A stretch of DNA of 64,000 nucleotides from Bacteroidota bacterium (GCA_016845175.1 JAERTD010000071.1:1-64000); one strand, 5' to 3'; shown: positions 49,581 to 59,221, counted from the stretch's first letter. The notes: generated by a model not told the origin, from the letters alone. Made by a program: numbers and translations.

Positions 49581-50000
49581 ATGCCTACAGTAAAATATGG
49601 GACTATGAAGACTAAAAATTTACAGCAAGCAGATTACAAAGGCAAAGTCATTCTTGTGGTGGATGACATTAAACTCAATTATGTACTCGTAAAAGCTATT
49701 CTAAAAAATACAGGTGCGGAGATTCTCTGGGCAGAAAATGGATATAAGGCCATTGATCTGGTAGACTCCAAACAGCATCTTGATCTGATACTGATGGACT
49801 ACAATATGCCTGGGATCAATGGATCCGAAACCGCACGAATTATCCGTAAGATGAATGATCAACTGCCCATCATATCGCAGACGGCTCAAAAATCCGGCGA
49901 GCAATTCCTGAATATTGTCCGGGATTATGATGATATTATCTTTAAACCTCTCACACCAGAAAAGTTAATTACCAAGATCGACCTGCATATGCCTCATTAA
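49581..50000 (+). CDS. Stand-alone response regulator receiver domain
   Basis: 139 residues from ATG at 49581; ATG at 49605 (131 residues) is as likely. VVDD gives the acidic pair, LILMDYNMPG the phosphoacceptor Asp, and FKPLTPEKL the conserved Lys. ISQTAQKSGE replaces the usual T/S-A switch region but keeps the order. There is no output domain, so it may act as a phosphate relay or bind a partner, as CheY-like proteins do. No histidine kinase is next to it. Confidence 0.88.
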   Translation: MPTVKYGTMKTKNLQQADYKGKVILVVDDIKLNYVLVKAILKNTGAEILWAENGYKAIDLVDSKQHLDLILMDYNMPGINGSETARIIRKMNDQLPIISQTAQKSGEQFLNIVRDYDDIIFKPLTPEKLITKIDLHMPH

Positions 50001-50097
50001 GAAAAGCAGGTAATCCCCTGGAGTAAAGATGAGACCAAAGGCCCTCATTTCAATAATTGTTACTATTTTTAGTGCTTCATGTAAAAATTTACTCTCC

Positions 50098-51600
50098 ATG
50101 AGAAAAGCCTTTGTAAGTTCGATTTTGATTCTATTCGCTATTGTAGCTGCCCATGCACAGGTTTTTGAAGAGATAAGAACCGACTTAAGGGGTGTTATGC
50201 AACCTGTGAGTACCTGGATTGATGCGGCTCACAATGGCAAACTGGATGCGGTTGTCAATGGTGATTACTACGTGGGCAACAACCACCACATCATTTCACA
50301 ACTATCCAAATACAAAGAATCTGAGCGATATATTACCATGAAATCCATTTTTCCTGCTTTGTACCGTGGTGCGGTGGCAGTGGCTGACTATGATGGTGAT
50401 GGCGATGATGATATTATCATGACCGGTATCAATACCAACAACCAACTCATGATAAAGCTTTTCCGAAGCAATGGTCCTTTTAATTATACTACTATCAATG
50501 AGATGATGACGCCTGTTACCGATGGTAGCATCGAATGGGGCGATTATGATAATGACGAAGACCTGGATCTGTTAATTACCGGAAGAGAGTTTAACAACAA
50601 ACTATCCACCAGAATCTACCGGAATGACGGTGGATTTTTCAGTGAAACTGAAGTTGGACTTCCGGGTGTGTACAATGGCGTGGCCCGCTGGGGTGATTTT
50701 GACAATGACAAGGATCTGGACATCCTGATAACCGGAGATGTGGGAGAAAAACCTTTTACTGCCGTTTATAAAAACAACAATGGCTCCTATGAAAAACTGA
50801 TACAAACTTTCATTCCGTTGCGACGAAGTGATGCTGCCTGGGGTGACCTGGATACCGATGGCGATCTTGATTTTATTATCAGCGGTGAGGATGCCGAGGG
50901 CTACCCCATTTGTGTGGCCTATAACAATGAGTCAAAAACCTTTTTCAGGCAAATTGCCTTAAATGTAAGACCTCTGAAGGGTTGTACCATCGACCTGGGT
51001 GACTTTGATGCAGATGATGATCTGGACCTGCTGATGACAGGAGAGTCACTCGAGCGTCCCTATACTTTAGTATACCGTAACAATTTAAGCTACGACTTTG
51101 AAGATATGGTTGCCGGTTTGCCTGGTGTTAATTCAGGTGATGCCCTGTGGGGTGATTATGATCAGGATGGTGATTTGGATATCCTGTTGACAGGACTTAC
51201 CATTTGCTATGAGTTTATTGGCACCATTTACAGAAATACCATTGATCCTCCTCAACAAACCGATGATGAGGATATCTTCATCAATGCACCCATGCCACAA
51301 ACTGATTATGGCCCGTTTTACTATTATGTATGGTCCAGTTGCTATTGCGATCCATCAGGAGGTGACAATATTGGCTACCATCTGTACATCAGCAATATCC
51401 ACTTGCAAAACCGTCGTTATGAGCTTAATTATAAGTTCAACGATCTCTTGCTGAAGGCAGTACCCAACTGGGGGGATACCGATCGTGGTTTCAGAACCAA
51501 TAACGGACATGAAACCAAGGCTCAGGCGGCTGTTTCACGTGAAGAGCTCATTGAATCCTATAAACACACAGGCTTTAAAGTTCATTATCTGAACTGGTAA
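50098..51600 (+). CDS. Secreted FG-GAP/VCBS-repeat protein
   Basis: 500 residues from ATG at 50098, which gives a signal peptide (MRKAFVSSILILFAIVAAHAQ); the frame could begin at 50029. Six or more repeats of about 55 residues each carry a calcium-type loop such as GDYDNDEDLDLLITG, GDFDNDKDLDILITG and GDLDTDGDLDFIISG, as in FG-GAP/VCBS propellers. No T9SS type A domain is evident at the C-terminus; the last 90 residues after the repeats have CYC and no recognised family. A surface or periplasmic binding role is likely. Confidence 0.8.
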   Translation: MRKAFVSSILILFAIVAAHAQVFEEIRTDLRGVMQPVSTWIDAAHNGKLDAVVNGDYYVGNNHHIISQLSKYKESERYITMKSIFPALYRGAVAVADYDGDGDDDIIMTGINTNNQLMIKLFRSNGPFNYTTINEMMTPVTDGSIEWGDYDNDEDLDLLITGREFNNKLSTRIYRNDGGFFSETEVGLPGVYNGVARWGDFDNDKDLDILITGDVGEKPFTAVYKNNNGSYEKLIQTFIPLRRSDAAWGDLDTDGDLDFIISGEDAEGYPICVAYNNESKTFFRQIALNVRPLKGCTIDLGDFDADDDLDLLMTGESLERPYTLVYRNNLSYDFEDMVAGLPGVNSGDALWGDYDQDGDLDILLTGLTICYEFIGTIYRNTIDPPQQTDDEDIFINAPMPQTDYGPFYYYVWSSCYCDPSGGDNIGYHLYISNIHLQNRRYELNYKFNDLLLKAVPNWGDTDRGFRTNNGHETKAQAAVSREELIESYKHTGFKVHYLNW

Positions 51601-51676
51601 GTATATCTACCCAAAAAAAGCAGTCATTTCACCATTAATTCATACTCATTCTGTTCAAAGATGCTTTGATTATTAG

Positions 51677-51684
51677 TAAGTTTG
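51677..51684 (+). promoter_or_regulatory. TAAGTTTG -7 box before the glutamine synthetase gene
   Basis: Exact TAnnTTTG match 21 bases before the start codon. Confidence 0.45.
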
Positions 51685-51705
51685 CCATCCAAAAAAATTG
51701 AAAGC

Positions 51706-53208
51706 ATGGATAATCTAGTATCAATGAACCCAAATCCGGTTGTTCAATATCTGAACAAGGCTGCCGATCAGTTAACAAAGAATGATCTGATTCGCTTTAT
51801 CGAGGATAATGATATTGAAATGATTAATCTCAGATATGCCGGTTGGGATGGACGACTCAAGACATTGAATTTCATCATAGGCAGTCGAAACCATTTGGAA
51901 AACATCCTCACTGCAGGAGAACGAGTGGATGGTTCAAGTTTATTTCCATTTATTGAGGCCGGAAGCAGTGATTTATATGTCATACCTCGTTATAAAACAG
52001 CCTTTGTAGATCCTTTTTCGGAAATACCAACCCTGGATATCCTCTGCTCCTTTTTTGACCGTTACGGTAATGCTTTGGATGGTGCTCCTGAAAATATCCT
52101 CAAGAAAGCCCATCAAAGCTTTAAAGATGTAAGTGGCTATGAGTTTGAAACCATGGGTGAACTTGAATATTATATCATCAGCGAAGATGATGGTATGTTC
52201 AAGGCTGATGACCAAAAGGGTTATCATGAATCCACCCCTTACTCCAAATGGAATGGTTTCAGAAGAGAAGCCATGAAATTGATCGCCGAATCGGGTGGGA
52301 TGATAAAATATGGCCATTCAGAAGTAGGTAATTTCACCAAAGATGGCTTTGTATATGAGCAAAACGAAATCGAGTTTCTTCCAACTCAAGTAGAGGATGC
52401 TGCCGATCAATTGCTCATCGCCAAGTGGATCATCCGTACCCTGGCCTCTCAATATGGGGTTACGGTAACCTTTGCTCCTAAAATTACCGTTGGAAAAGCA
52501 GGTAGCGGCATGCATGTTCACACACGCATCATGAAAGACGGTAAAAACATGATGATCGACAAAGGTGATCTGAGTGCCATCGCTAAAACTGCCATTGCTG
52601 GTTATATGGATCTGGCTCCATCCTTAACTGCCTTTGGAAATATGAGCCCAACCTCCTATTTTCGTTTGGTACCCCATCAGGAGGCACCCACCAATATTTG
52701 CTGGGGCGACAGAAACCGTTCCGTATTGGTTCGTGTACCTTTGGGTTGGCGTGCTCCTGTTGATATGGTTAGCAAAGCCAATCCAACAGAGAAGGCATTA
52801 CTTATCGACCATTCTGACAAACAAACCGTAGAGTTCAGAAGCCCAGATGGCTCTGCTGATATTTACCTTTTGATGGCAGGTCTTACCGTAGCAGCCAGAC
52901 ATGGTTTTGAAATTGACAACCCACTGGAATTGGCTGAAAAAACCTATGTGGACATCAACATTTTTGATGAAGAGCATAAGGAAAAACAAAGTCAACTGGC
53001 TCATTTACCAGCATCCTGTGTGGAATCAGCCGATCATCTGGAGGATCAAAAAACGGCCTATATGAAATACGATGTTTTCCCTGAAGGTGTATTGGATTTC
53101 ATTGCTAAAAACCTCAGAAAACACAATGACAAAGGACTGATTGCCAAGATTCAGCATGACGACGACAAGGTGATGGAATTGGTTACCAAGTTCTTCCATT
53201 GCGGCTAG
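51706..53208 (+). CDS. glnA: Glutamine synthetase, GSI-like
   Basis: 500 residues from ATG at 51706 (the frame opens at TTG 51682). Beta-grasp N-terminus (RYAGWDGRLKTLNF), GERVDGSS, then the catalytic barrel with MGELEYYI (metal ligands), ENEIEF-like QNEIEFLP, GSGMHVHTRI and the ATP-site loop FRLVPHQEAP. It makes glutamine from glutamate and ammonia in the cytoplasm. The adenylylation Tyr motif of enteric GSI is not evident. About 30 residues longer than E. coli GlnA, matching the Bacteroidota form. Monocistronic. Confidence 0.93.
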   Translation: MDNLVSMNPNPVVQYLNKAADQLTKNDLIRFIEDNDIEMINLRYAGWDGRLKTLNFIIGSRNHLENILTAGERVDGSSLFPFIEAGSSDLYVIPRYKTAFVDPFSEIPTLDILCSFFDRYGNALDGAPENILKKAHQSFKDVSGYEFETMGELEYYIISEDDGMFKADDQKGYHESTPYSKWNGFRREAMKLIAESGGMIKYGHSEVGNFTKDGFVYEQNEIEFLPTQVEDAADQLLIAKWIIRTLASQYGVTVTFAPKITVGKAGSGMHVHTRIMKDGKNMMIDKGDLSAIAKTAIAGYMDLAPSLTAFGNMSPTSYFRLVPHQEAPTNICWGDRNRSVLVRVPLGWRAPVDMVSKANPTEKALLIDHSDKQTVEFRSPDGSADIYLLMAGLTVAARHGFEIDNPLELAEKTYVDINIFDEEHKEKQSQLAHLPASCVESADHLEDQKTAYMKYDVFPEGVLDFIAKNLRKHNDKGLIAKIQHDDDKVMELVTKFFHCG

Positions 53209-53233
53209 TCGTATCTATAAAGGAATCTGAGCA

Positions 53234-54289
53234 TCAATCGATTACCTTATACTTCCTGTCTTTTCTAAACACCTTCTGTAACCAGATGGGTAGAATGATT
53301 ATTCCAATAATCAGATAGGGGTAATAAGATATCAGGCGCCAGAATAAAGCTAAGGGTGCGAACCAGGCATCATTGGCAATGAAGTCACCCAGAAAATCTG
53401 AGAAGACATATTCGGCAACTCCGCTACCACCTGGTGTCGGACTAACCAGCAGAATAATCCACATGCTCAACTGTCGGCCGTAGATAAGAAAATGATCACT
53501 TAATGAGTAGCGTTCATGGAAAAAGGACATGAGCATAAAGTTCACCACCCAATACCTTCCTGTCCATGCAAAAATGGTAGCCCACATGCTTTTTAGCCAA
53601 TAACCAAAAGATTTCCCTTTGAGCTCCCTGGAGGTTTGTATCAATTGGTTGGCCGATTTCCTTGCCCGCATCCGCCATCTCACCAGGATAGGAAACAGAA
53701 ATATCCAGGAAACAAAAGATTTAAACATTTGAGGATTGATGAACAAGGCATAGGCAAGAAACAAAGTATATATGAATATGACGATATACCCAAAATAAAA
53801 TGCAAAGATGATTTCGTCAATCTTTACCGAGTCAGGTGGAAAGATATCATTCCCATAGATAAAATACATAATGGGAACCGTGAGAATAAAGAAAACTTCA
53901 TCAAGGAAAATGGCGGTGAGTACCACAGCAGTACTCCTTCCTCCACTGAGACCTTCCTTATAAAGGAAAAAGATAGCAGGACCCGTACCACCAACCACTG
54001 ATGGTGATACTGCTGAACTGAATTCCCAAAGCATAATGACATTAAAAGCCTGCTTCCAACTTAGTTGATAATCTGTCAATACTATGATTCGATAGATATA
54101 GGCCAAATCGCGTACACCCATCATTAGTATGGCCAACATTATATAATAGACCGTTTGCCAACTAAAATCAACGAATGAAAAGGTTTCTGCATTGAAGTTC
54201 CTGGTCAACATATACCCACTAACCCCAAGACCTATGAGAATAGGCCACAGAATTCGTCTGGGTTTAAGGCTGTTGACTACTTTATCCAA
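53234..54289 (-). CDS. Flippase-like/LPG synthase transmembrane-region family protein
   Basis: 351 residues with about eight membrane helices. The pattern EFSSAVSPSVVGGTGPAIFFLYKEG and, near the end, VSPTPGGSGVAEYVF is characteristic of the lysylphosphatidylglycerol synthase transmembrane family (UPF0104/AglD-like). The soluble synthase half is absent, so lipid or glycolipid movement is more likely than aminoacylation. TTG at 54289 is the only good start; a stop lies two codons upstream. A TATCTTTG box at 54306-54313 (minus strand) lies 16 bases before it. Confidence 0.85.
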   Translation of the reverse strand: MDKVVNSLKPRRILWPILIGLGVSGYMLTRNFNAETFSFVDFSWQTVYYIMLAILMMGVRDLAYIYRIIVLTDYQLSWKQAFNVIMLWEFSSAVSPSVVGGTGPAIFFLYKEGLSGGRSTAVVLTAIFLDEVFFILTVPIMYFIYGNDIFPPDSVKIDEIIFAFYFGYIVIFIYTLFLAYALFINPQMFKSFVSWIFLFPILVRWRMRARKSANQLIQTSRELKGKSFGYWLKSMWATIFAWTGRYWVVNFMLMSFFHERYSLSDHFLIYGRQLSMWIILLVSPTPGGSGVAEYVFSDFLGDFIANDAWFAPLALFWRLISYYPYLIIGIIILPIWLQKVFRKDRKYKVID

Positions 54290-54305
54290 ATCCTAGGCTT
54301 TTATG

Positions 54306-54313
54306 CAAAGATA
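54306..54313 (-). promoter_or_regulatory. TATCTTTG -7 box before the flippase-like gene
   Basis: Minus-strand TAnnTTTG match. It lies so close to the TTG start that the leader would be only about 10 bases. Confidence 0.4.
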
Positions 54314-54385
54314 ATAAAACAAGAGGCCTTGGGTGACGCTTATTAAGGAATTAATATGCCTTTTTGGCAGTTTCATTTATTTAAA

Positions 54386-54402
54386 ACTGTCGTTATGGCA
54401 GT
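54386..54402. promoter_or_regulatory. Inverted repeat before hsp20, candidate heat-shock operator
   Basis: ACTGTC-N5-GGCAGT is an imperfect inverted repeat about 100 bases before the Hsp20 start. A further half-like TTGGCAGT is at 54364-54371. Similar CTGTC/TGGCAG pairs upstream of a small heat-shock gene suggest a regulator site; the regulator is unknown. Confidence 0.4.
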
Positions 54403-54503
54403 TTATTATGACAAAATGATTGGAATTTGGCTTTGGAATACGTTTTGACTTAAGCGAAATCAGTTAACAATTAGTAATAACAAAATTAATAGGAGATTAT
54501 ATC

Positions 54504-54923
54504 ATGAACTTAGTAAGACTCAATCAGTACCCAAGATTTTCAAATTTCTTTAACACATACGAAAGAGAACTATTGAACCAAAGCTGTGAGGACCACACTG
54601 CCCAACCAGCTGTAAACATCAAAGAAGATGACAAACAGTTTGTCATGGAAATGGCCATCCCAGGCTACAGCAAAAAAGACTTCAAAATTAATCTTGAAGA
54701 TCAGTTGCTAAACATCTCATCTGAAAAGGAAAATAAATCAGCTGAAGACAAAAAAAACTATACCCGTAAAGAGTTTTCATACCAGGGATTTAGTCGTTCA
54801 TTCAGACTGCCCAAGACCATTATTTCCGATGACATCAAAGCTGAATACAAGAATGGCATGCTCACCCTTGTATTACCTAAAAAAGAAGAAGTGAAATTGC
54901 AACGCGAAATAAGCATTGCGTAA
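54504..54923 (+). CDS. Small heat-shock protein, Hsp20/alpha-crystallin family
   Basis: 139 residues. The alpha-crystallin domain spans about 35-130: AVNIKEDDKQFVMEMAIPGYSKKDFKI, then the signature end AEYKNGMLTLVLPKK with the G-x-L motif, and a C-terminal tail. It holds unfolding proteins in the cytoplasm for refolding by other chaperones. Unusually for this window a clear Shine-Dalgarno (AGGAG at 54491-54495) precedes the ATG. A strong terminator follows. Confidence 0.94.
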   Translation: MNLVRLNQYPRFSNFFNTYERELLNQSCEDHTAQPAVNIKEDDKQFVMEMAIPGYSKKDFKINLEDQLLNISSEKENKSAEDKKNYTRKEFSYQGFSRSFRLPKTIISDDIKAEYKNGMLTLVLPKKEEVKLQREISIA

Positions 54924-54944
54924 CTATTAGTGAATTGTGAATAG

Positions 54945-54969
54945 AGCCCGGTTTTTCCGGGCTTTTTTT
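54945..54969 (+). terminator. Rho-independent terminator after hsp20
   Basis: Stem AGCCCGG / CCGGGCT with a 5-base T loop and a 7-base T tail, between hsp20 and the convergent ZIP gene. Confidence 0.92.
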
Positions 54970-54971
54970 GT

Positions 54972-55781
54972 TTATATAAACAGCAAAAGGCTAATGGCCA
55001 TTACTGCCATTCCTGCAATCAAACCATAAATCGACAGGTGGTGCTCACCATACTCTTTTGCTGCCGGCAACAATTCATCCAATGAGATAAACACCATAAT
55101 TCCTGCCACTGCAGCGAATAAAATACCGAATACGGCAGGGCTTAAAAAGGGCATTAAAATCAGATAACCTATTAGGGCACCTACCGGTTCAGCCAGTCCT
55201 GAGGCAAAAGAGAGCCAGAAGGCTTTCTTTTTATTTCCGGTGGCATAATATACAGGGATGGAAACTGCTATTCCTTCCGGAATATTGTGAATGGCTATGG
55301 CCACAGCAATGGCAATCCCCAAACCTGGATCAGTAATAGCCGCTGTAAAAGTGGCAAGACCTTCAGGGAAATTGTGAATGGCAATGGCTAAGGCAGTAAA
55401 CAAACCCATGCGCATCAATTTGGAGGATTTCTGTTTTTCAGCGTCTTCCATATCCTCCACCTTGTGCATTTCATGCGGATTTTCCACTGAAGGGATTAAC
55501 TTATCAATAAGCGCAATAAACAAAACCCCTCCAAAAAAAGCAGCTGCTGTTGCCCAATATCCAGGTCGTTCTCCCAGGGCACCCACCAACTCAACACGTG
55601 CTTTTACAAGAATCTCCACAAAGGATACGTAGATCATAACCCCGGCAGAGAAACCAAGCGCTAAGGATAAAAAGCTTGTATTGGTCTTCTTCGCAAAAAA
55701 GGCAATGGCGCTACCCACACCTGTTGAAAGTCCTGCAAACAAAGTTAATCCGAAGGCAAAAGCTATATTCGACCATTCCAT
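54972..55781 (-). CDS. ZIP-family divalent metal transporter
   Basis: 269 residues, about eight helices. Metal-binding motifs HNFPEG (helix 4) and HNIPEG (helix 5) are clear. A charged loop rich in Glu, His and Asp ([21 protein letters not shown]) lies between helices 3 and 4. It imports zinc or other divalent metals through the inner membrane, like ZupT. No metal-responsive operator was identified. Convergent with hsp20. Confidence 0.93.
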   Translation of the reverse strand: MEWSNIAFAFGLTLFAGLSTGVGSAIAFFAKKTNTSFLSLALGFSAGVMIYVSFVEILVKARVELVGALGERPGYWATAAAFFGGVLFIALIDKLIPSVENPHEMHKVEDMEDAEKQKSSKLMRMGLFTALAIAIHNFPEGLATFTAAITDPGLGIAIAVAIAIHNIPEGIAVSIPVYYATGNKKKAFWLSFASGLAEPVGALIGYLILMPFLSPAVFGILFAAVAGIMVFISLDELLPAAKEYGEHHLSIYGLIAGMAVMAISLLLFI

Positions 55782-55877
55782 AAAACTGACAGATTAATTG
55801 GGTTTTCTTTTCCTAAAACAAACTTAATGAAAATCCACTCAACAAAACAAAGGCTTCATATTAAGCTGAAAACACTT

Positions 55878-56177
55878 CTACTCTAAGCTCTTCTTCTTTT
55901 CTTTTTGATAGGCCTTGCGGCTGGCTACTTTCTGAAGTTCTCTTTCTATCACCAGATCGGCTATGGCAGCAGACTGTTTTTCTATAGCCGGCTCCTGCAT
56001 GGCCAGGTGAAACTTTGATTCCTCCACATCATGGCGGTATATCATATGGCATAATTTCTCAAAATTATGCTCCAACAAATCACCAATGAACAACTGCAAG
56101 CGCTGTTTGAGTTCATCTCGACTCAAAGTCTCATATTCCCTGGCCAATGGCTCCTGGTATTTTGCAAGTTCATCCAT
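55878..56177 (-). CDS. Small helical hypothetical protein
   Basis: 99 residues from ATG at 56177. Predicted to be all helical, with a Leu- and Glu-rich middle (ELKQRLQLFIGDLLEHNFEKLCHMIYRHDVEE) and a Lys-rich tail. Bacteroidota often have one such protein of unknown function; I recognise no named family. No signal peptide. It stands alone and diverges from the thioredoxin-like gene. Confidence 0.7.
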   Translation of the reverse strand: MDELAKYQEPLAREYETLSRDELKQRLQLFIGDLLEHNFEKLCHMIYRHDVEESKFHLAMQEPAIEKQSAAIADLVIERELQKVASRKAYQKEKKKSLE

Positions 56178-56320
56178 AAACAATACTAAAGAAGACAGAC
56201 ATACGTTTTCAACTAAACAAATGTAGGGGATTATACCAAATCCTATACTAACGAAATCAACTGATTTATTTTTGGCATTGTTTATAGACTCACCGCTTGA
56301 AATTGTTGGATGAATAGTTA

Positions 56321-56328
56321 TACTTTTG
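56321..56328 (+). promoter_or_regulatory. Candidate promoter before the thioredoxin-like gene
   Basis: TACTTTTG matches the -7 consensus TAnnTTTG, and a TTG at 56297-56299 sits 21 bases upstream, near the expected -33 spacing. The start codon is 29 bases downstream of the -7 box. Confidence 0.55.
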
Positions 56329-56356
56329 CTTTACAATCAATTGAAAATATTTAGCT

Positions 56357-56875
56357 ATGAAATTGCATGCATTCTTACTCGCCTTTTTGATCCTGACATC
56401 TGCTGTAGTATTGGGTCAGACCAGAAACACAAGAATAACAGACGAAAAATTGAAAAAGGGCGTCCTGGTTGGATTTTGTGACAAACAGGGACTAAAGAAA
56501 GATGAGTACGGCACCTATTTCAATAGTCAGTACGAATTATATGAGCCTGCTGATAAATATGTAAAAAAGATCAGTGAAAAACTGGAAAGAGTTGAGGTGA
56601 AAATTGTTTTTGGTTCCTGGTGCCATGATAGTAAAATTCAGCTGCCTCGTTTTATAAAAGTGCTGGATTTGGCAGGTTACGATGAACGCGATTTAATGAT
56701 TATTGGGGTTGACAGCAATAAAAATGCACTCTTGATGAATATAGAAGACCTCGACATCAAGAGGGTGCCTACTTTTATTATTATGCAGAATGGGGTTGAA
56801 CTGGGGCGCATTATTGAAAGCCCTGTAAAAAGCCTTGAAAGGGATCTTTGGAAGATTGTTAGAAAAGCCAAATAA
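56357..56875 (+). CDS. Secreted thioredoxin-like protein with single active-site Cys
   Basis: 172 residues. A signal peptide covers about 1-20. The thioredoxin fold is seen in VKIVFGSWCHDSKIQLPRF and the cis-Pro segment KRVPTFIIMQNGVELGRI. The motif is W-C-H-D-S, so the second Cys of C-x2-C is Ser: thiol-disulfide exchange of the normal type is not expected. Related proteins with WC-x-DS motifs are frequent in Bacteroidota. Function unknown. Confidence 0.8.
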   Translation: MKLHAFLLAFLILTSAVVLGQTRNTRITDEKLKKGVLVGFCDKQGLKKDEYGTYFNSQYELYEPADKYVKKISEKLERVEVKIVFGSWCHDSKIQLPRFIKVLDLAGYDERDLMIIGVDSNKNALLMNIEDLDIKRVPTFIIMQNGVELGRIIESPVKSLERDLWKIVRKAK

Positions 56876-56950
56876 GCAGCAGGACCATTATTTTCGACTG
56901 GGTGGAAACCATTTCCCTGACTTGGCATACCCCATCACAAACCATAAGAA

Positions 56951-57793
56951 ATGCTACATTATTCTCATATCGTAGAAACCATGGATTATCTTCAACAGGC
57001 AAAATCTGAAGGTAAAACCATTGGATTTGTACCTACCATGGGCGCCTTACATGAAGGCCATCTGGAGTTGATGAGAAGGGCCAAAAGAGAAAATGACTTA
57101 CTCTGTGTGAGTATATTTGTCAACCCCATTCAGTTCAATAATCTTGCTGATCTTGAAAAATACCCAAGAAACCTTTCAGCGGATATTCAATTACTCCATA
57201 CGGTTTCCTGTGATGTTCTTTTCGCCCCCAACGCCAAAGAAATGTATCCGGAGGCTATCACAGAAACATTTGATTTTGGCGCATTGGAAAAGGTCATGGA
57301 AGGAGCTTTCAGACCCGGTCATTTCAATGGTGTGGGCGTTGTAGTCAAAAAGCTCTTCGAGATTACGATGCCTCATAAGGCTTATTTTGGCGAAAAAGAT
57401 TATCAGCAGTTGGCCATTATTCAAAAGCTTGTTGATATGGAATCCATGCCACTAGAAGTTATACCCTGTCCCATTGTAAGGGAGGCAGATGGACTGGCCA
57501 TGAGTTCCAGAAATGCAAGATTAAGTGAGCGTGAGAGAGAGATTGCACCCCGAATTTTTCAAATCCTCCAACAGGCCCAAGGCTTGGTTTCACAGTATAG
57601 TCCTGGGCAATTGAAACAATGGGTAATTAATGAAATAGGAAAAACCAAAGCCTTCACACTGGAATACTTTGAAATAGCTGAAGATAAGGGTTTACAGCTC
57701 ATCAACCATTGGGATACAAGCATCGGCAGCCTTGGATTTATCGCCCTAAACCTAGGAAATGTCAGACTTATAGACAATATTAGATTTATTTAA
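56951..57793 (+). CDS. panC: Pantothenate synthetase
   Basis: 280 residues. The adenylate-forming motifs are clear: [16 protein letters not shown] (HIGH-type), [25 protein letters not shown] and [10 protein letters not shown] (KMSKS-type). It joins pantoate to beta-alanine using ATP, in the cytoplasm. panD, which makes beta-alanine, follows 44 bases downstream, giving a pathway pair. Full length. Confidence 0.97.
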   Translation: MLHYSHIVETMDYLQQAKSEGKTIGFVPTMGALHEGHLELMRRAKRENDLLCVSIFVNPIQFNNLADLEKYPRNLSADIQLLHTVSCDVLFAPNAKEMYPEAITETFDFGALEKVMEGAFRPGHFNGVGVVVKKLFEITMPHKAYFGEKDYQQLAIIQKLVDMESMPLEVIPCPIVREADGLAMSSRNARLSEREREIAPRIFQILQQAQGLVSQYSPGQLKQWVINEIGKTKAFTLEYFEIAEDKGLQLINHWDTSIGSLGFIALNLGNVRLIDNIRFI

Positions 57794-57837
57794 TAATTTT
57801 ACCGCGAATTATAACATGGGTTCAACTCAACATAAGG

Positions 57838-58188
57838 ATGATGAACATTGAAGTCCTCAAATCTAAAATCCACCGCGCTACCATCACTCAGGCCGACCTA
57901 AACTACATTGGCAGTATTGCCATTGATGAAGACATAATGGATGCGGTGAATCTCATTGAAAACGAAAAAGTTAGCATCTTCAATATTAATAATGGTGAGC
58001 GTTTATCCACTTATGTCATTAAAGGCAAAAGAGGCTCAGGGGTGATTTCCTTAAACGGAGCCGCTGCAAGAAAAGTTGCCGTAGGTGATTTGGTAATTAT
58101 CGTTTCTTATGCCAGCATGCCATTTGAAGAAGCTAAAAGCTTTAAACCAGCCATTCTTTTTCCCGGAGAAAACAACAGTTTAAAATAA
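57838..58188 (+). CDS. panD: Aspartate 1-decarboxylase proenzyme
   Basis: 116 residues. The self-cleavage site is Gly-Ser in YIGSIAID; starting at the second ATG (57841) it is the canonical Gly24-Ser25, which becomes the pyruvoyl cofactor. Arg/Lys and Tyr of the active site are in [12 protein letters not shown] and [10 protein letters not shown]. It makes beta-alanine for PanC. The next gene begins 4 bases after the stop. Confidence 0.97.
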   Translation: MMNIEVLKSKIHRATITQADLNYIGSIAIDEDIMDAVNLIENEKVSIFNINNGERLSTYVIKGKRGSGVISLNGAAARKVAVGDLVIIVSYASMPFEEAKSFKPAILFPGENNSLK

Positions 58189-58192
58189 TACT

Positions 58193-59221
58193 TTGGCCAG
58201 CCTGCTCAGAAAAAGGATTGTATCCATATTGGAATACCTGTTTTTTTTAGGTCTGGGCTTGCTTTTATTATGGTTAAGTTTCAGAAACCTTGACCTGAAT
58301 GAAGTATGGGTCGATGTTGTTGAAGCGGAATACTCCTGGCTGTTTATTGCTTTAATTTTTGCCATCCTATCACATATTGCCAGAGCATTGCGTTGGAACT
58401 TGCTGATCAATGCCATGGGCTATAAGACCAAAGTTTCTACTACTTTTTTTGCCGTAATGGTAGGCTATATGGCCAATACAGCTGTTCCACGGATGGGTGA
58501 GTTTATGCGTTGCGGAGTACTATCAAAAAAAGAAAAAATACCCTTCAATGCTTTGTTCGGTACGGTGATCTCAGAGCGACTGTTTGATCTGGTGATTCTA
58601 TTTATCATCATTTTTCTAATGATCGCCTTTCAACTGGAACTACTGGGAGGCTTTTTGAGTGATGTGTTCGGGCCATTAATCGAAAGCACCTTTAACAATG
58701 CAGGTACCATTGCAATCCTGATACTTTCATTTGTGGCCATCCTCATTCTTGCTGCCTTTATCATCCAAAAAAACAAAGAATATATTCTCAAGAGACCCTT
58801 TTATTTAAAGGTCTTAGGGTTTTTAAGGGGTTTATGGGAAGGCATCTTAACCATTCACAAACTCAAAAGTAAATCACTGTTCCTGTTCTATTCAGCTCTC
58901 ATCTGGCTTTGTTATGCCTTTATGGTTTACATACCTGTGATGATGCTACCTGAGACCGCCTCTTTACTATTTATAGATGGATTAACCATATTGGCTATCG
59001 GTAGCCTGGGCATTGTAGCACCGGTGCCAGGTGGGATCGGAGCCTACCATTTTATCGTTAAAGCTATATTAGTTGAACTCTACCATATAGAGGGTAATGC
59101 AGCCGGATCATTTGCAGCCATTACCCATGCAGGACAAACCATATTAAACGTGGGTTTGGGCGCACTTTCTTACTTCTTTCTTATCTTTTTAGCAAAAAAA
59201 CAACCTCCACTCAATGAATAA
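58193..59221 (+). CDS. Flippase-like/LPG synthase transmembrane-region family protein
   Basis: 342 residues, about eight helices. LRWNLLINAMGYK, MVGYMANTAVPRMGEFMRC and GIVAPVPGGIGAYHFI are the markers of the UPF0104/LPG-synthase transmembrane family. No synthase domain. It starts at TTG, 4 bases after panD, and overlaps the next gene by 8 bases, so it is translated in an operon. A relative of the protein encoded at 53234-54289, with low similarity. Possible lipid-linked substrate transport. Confidence 0.86.
   Translation: MASLLRKRIVSILEYLFFLGLGLLLLWLSFRNLDLNEVWVDVVEAEYSWLFIALIFAILSHIARALRWNLLINAMGYKTKVSTTFFAVMVGYMANTAVPRMGEFMRCGVLSKKEKIPFNALFGTVISERLFDLVILFIIIFLMIAFQLELLGGFLSDVFGPLIESTFNNAGTIAILILSFVAILILAAFIIQKNKEYILKRPFYLKVLGFLRGLWEGILTIHKLKSKSLFLFYSALIWLCYAFMVYIPVMMLPETASLLFIDGLTILAIGSLGIVAPVPGGIGAYHFIVKAILVELYHIEGNAAGSFAAITHAGQTILNVGLGALSYFFLIFLAKKQPPLNE

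Noticed and set aside
53234-54289. Lysylphosphatidylglycerol synthase (MprF)
   Set aside because: Only the transmembrane family part is present; the soluble aminoacyl transferase domain is missing in both this protein and the one at 58193-59221.
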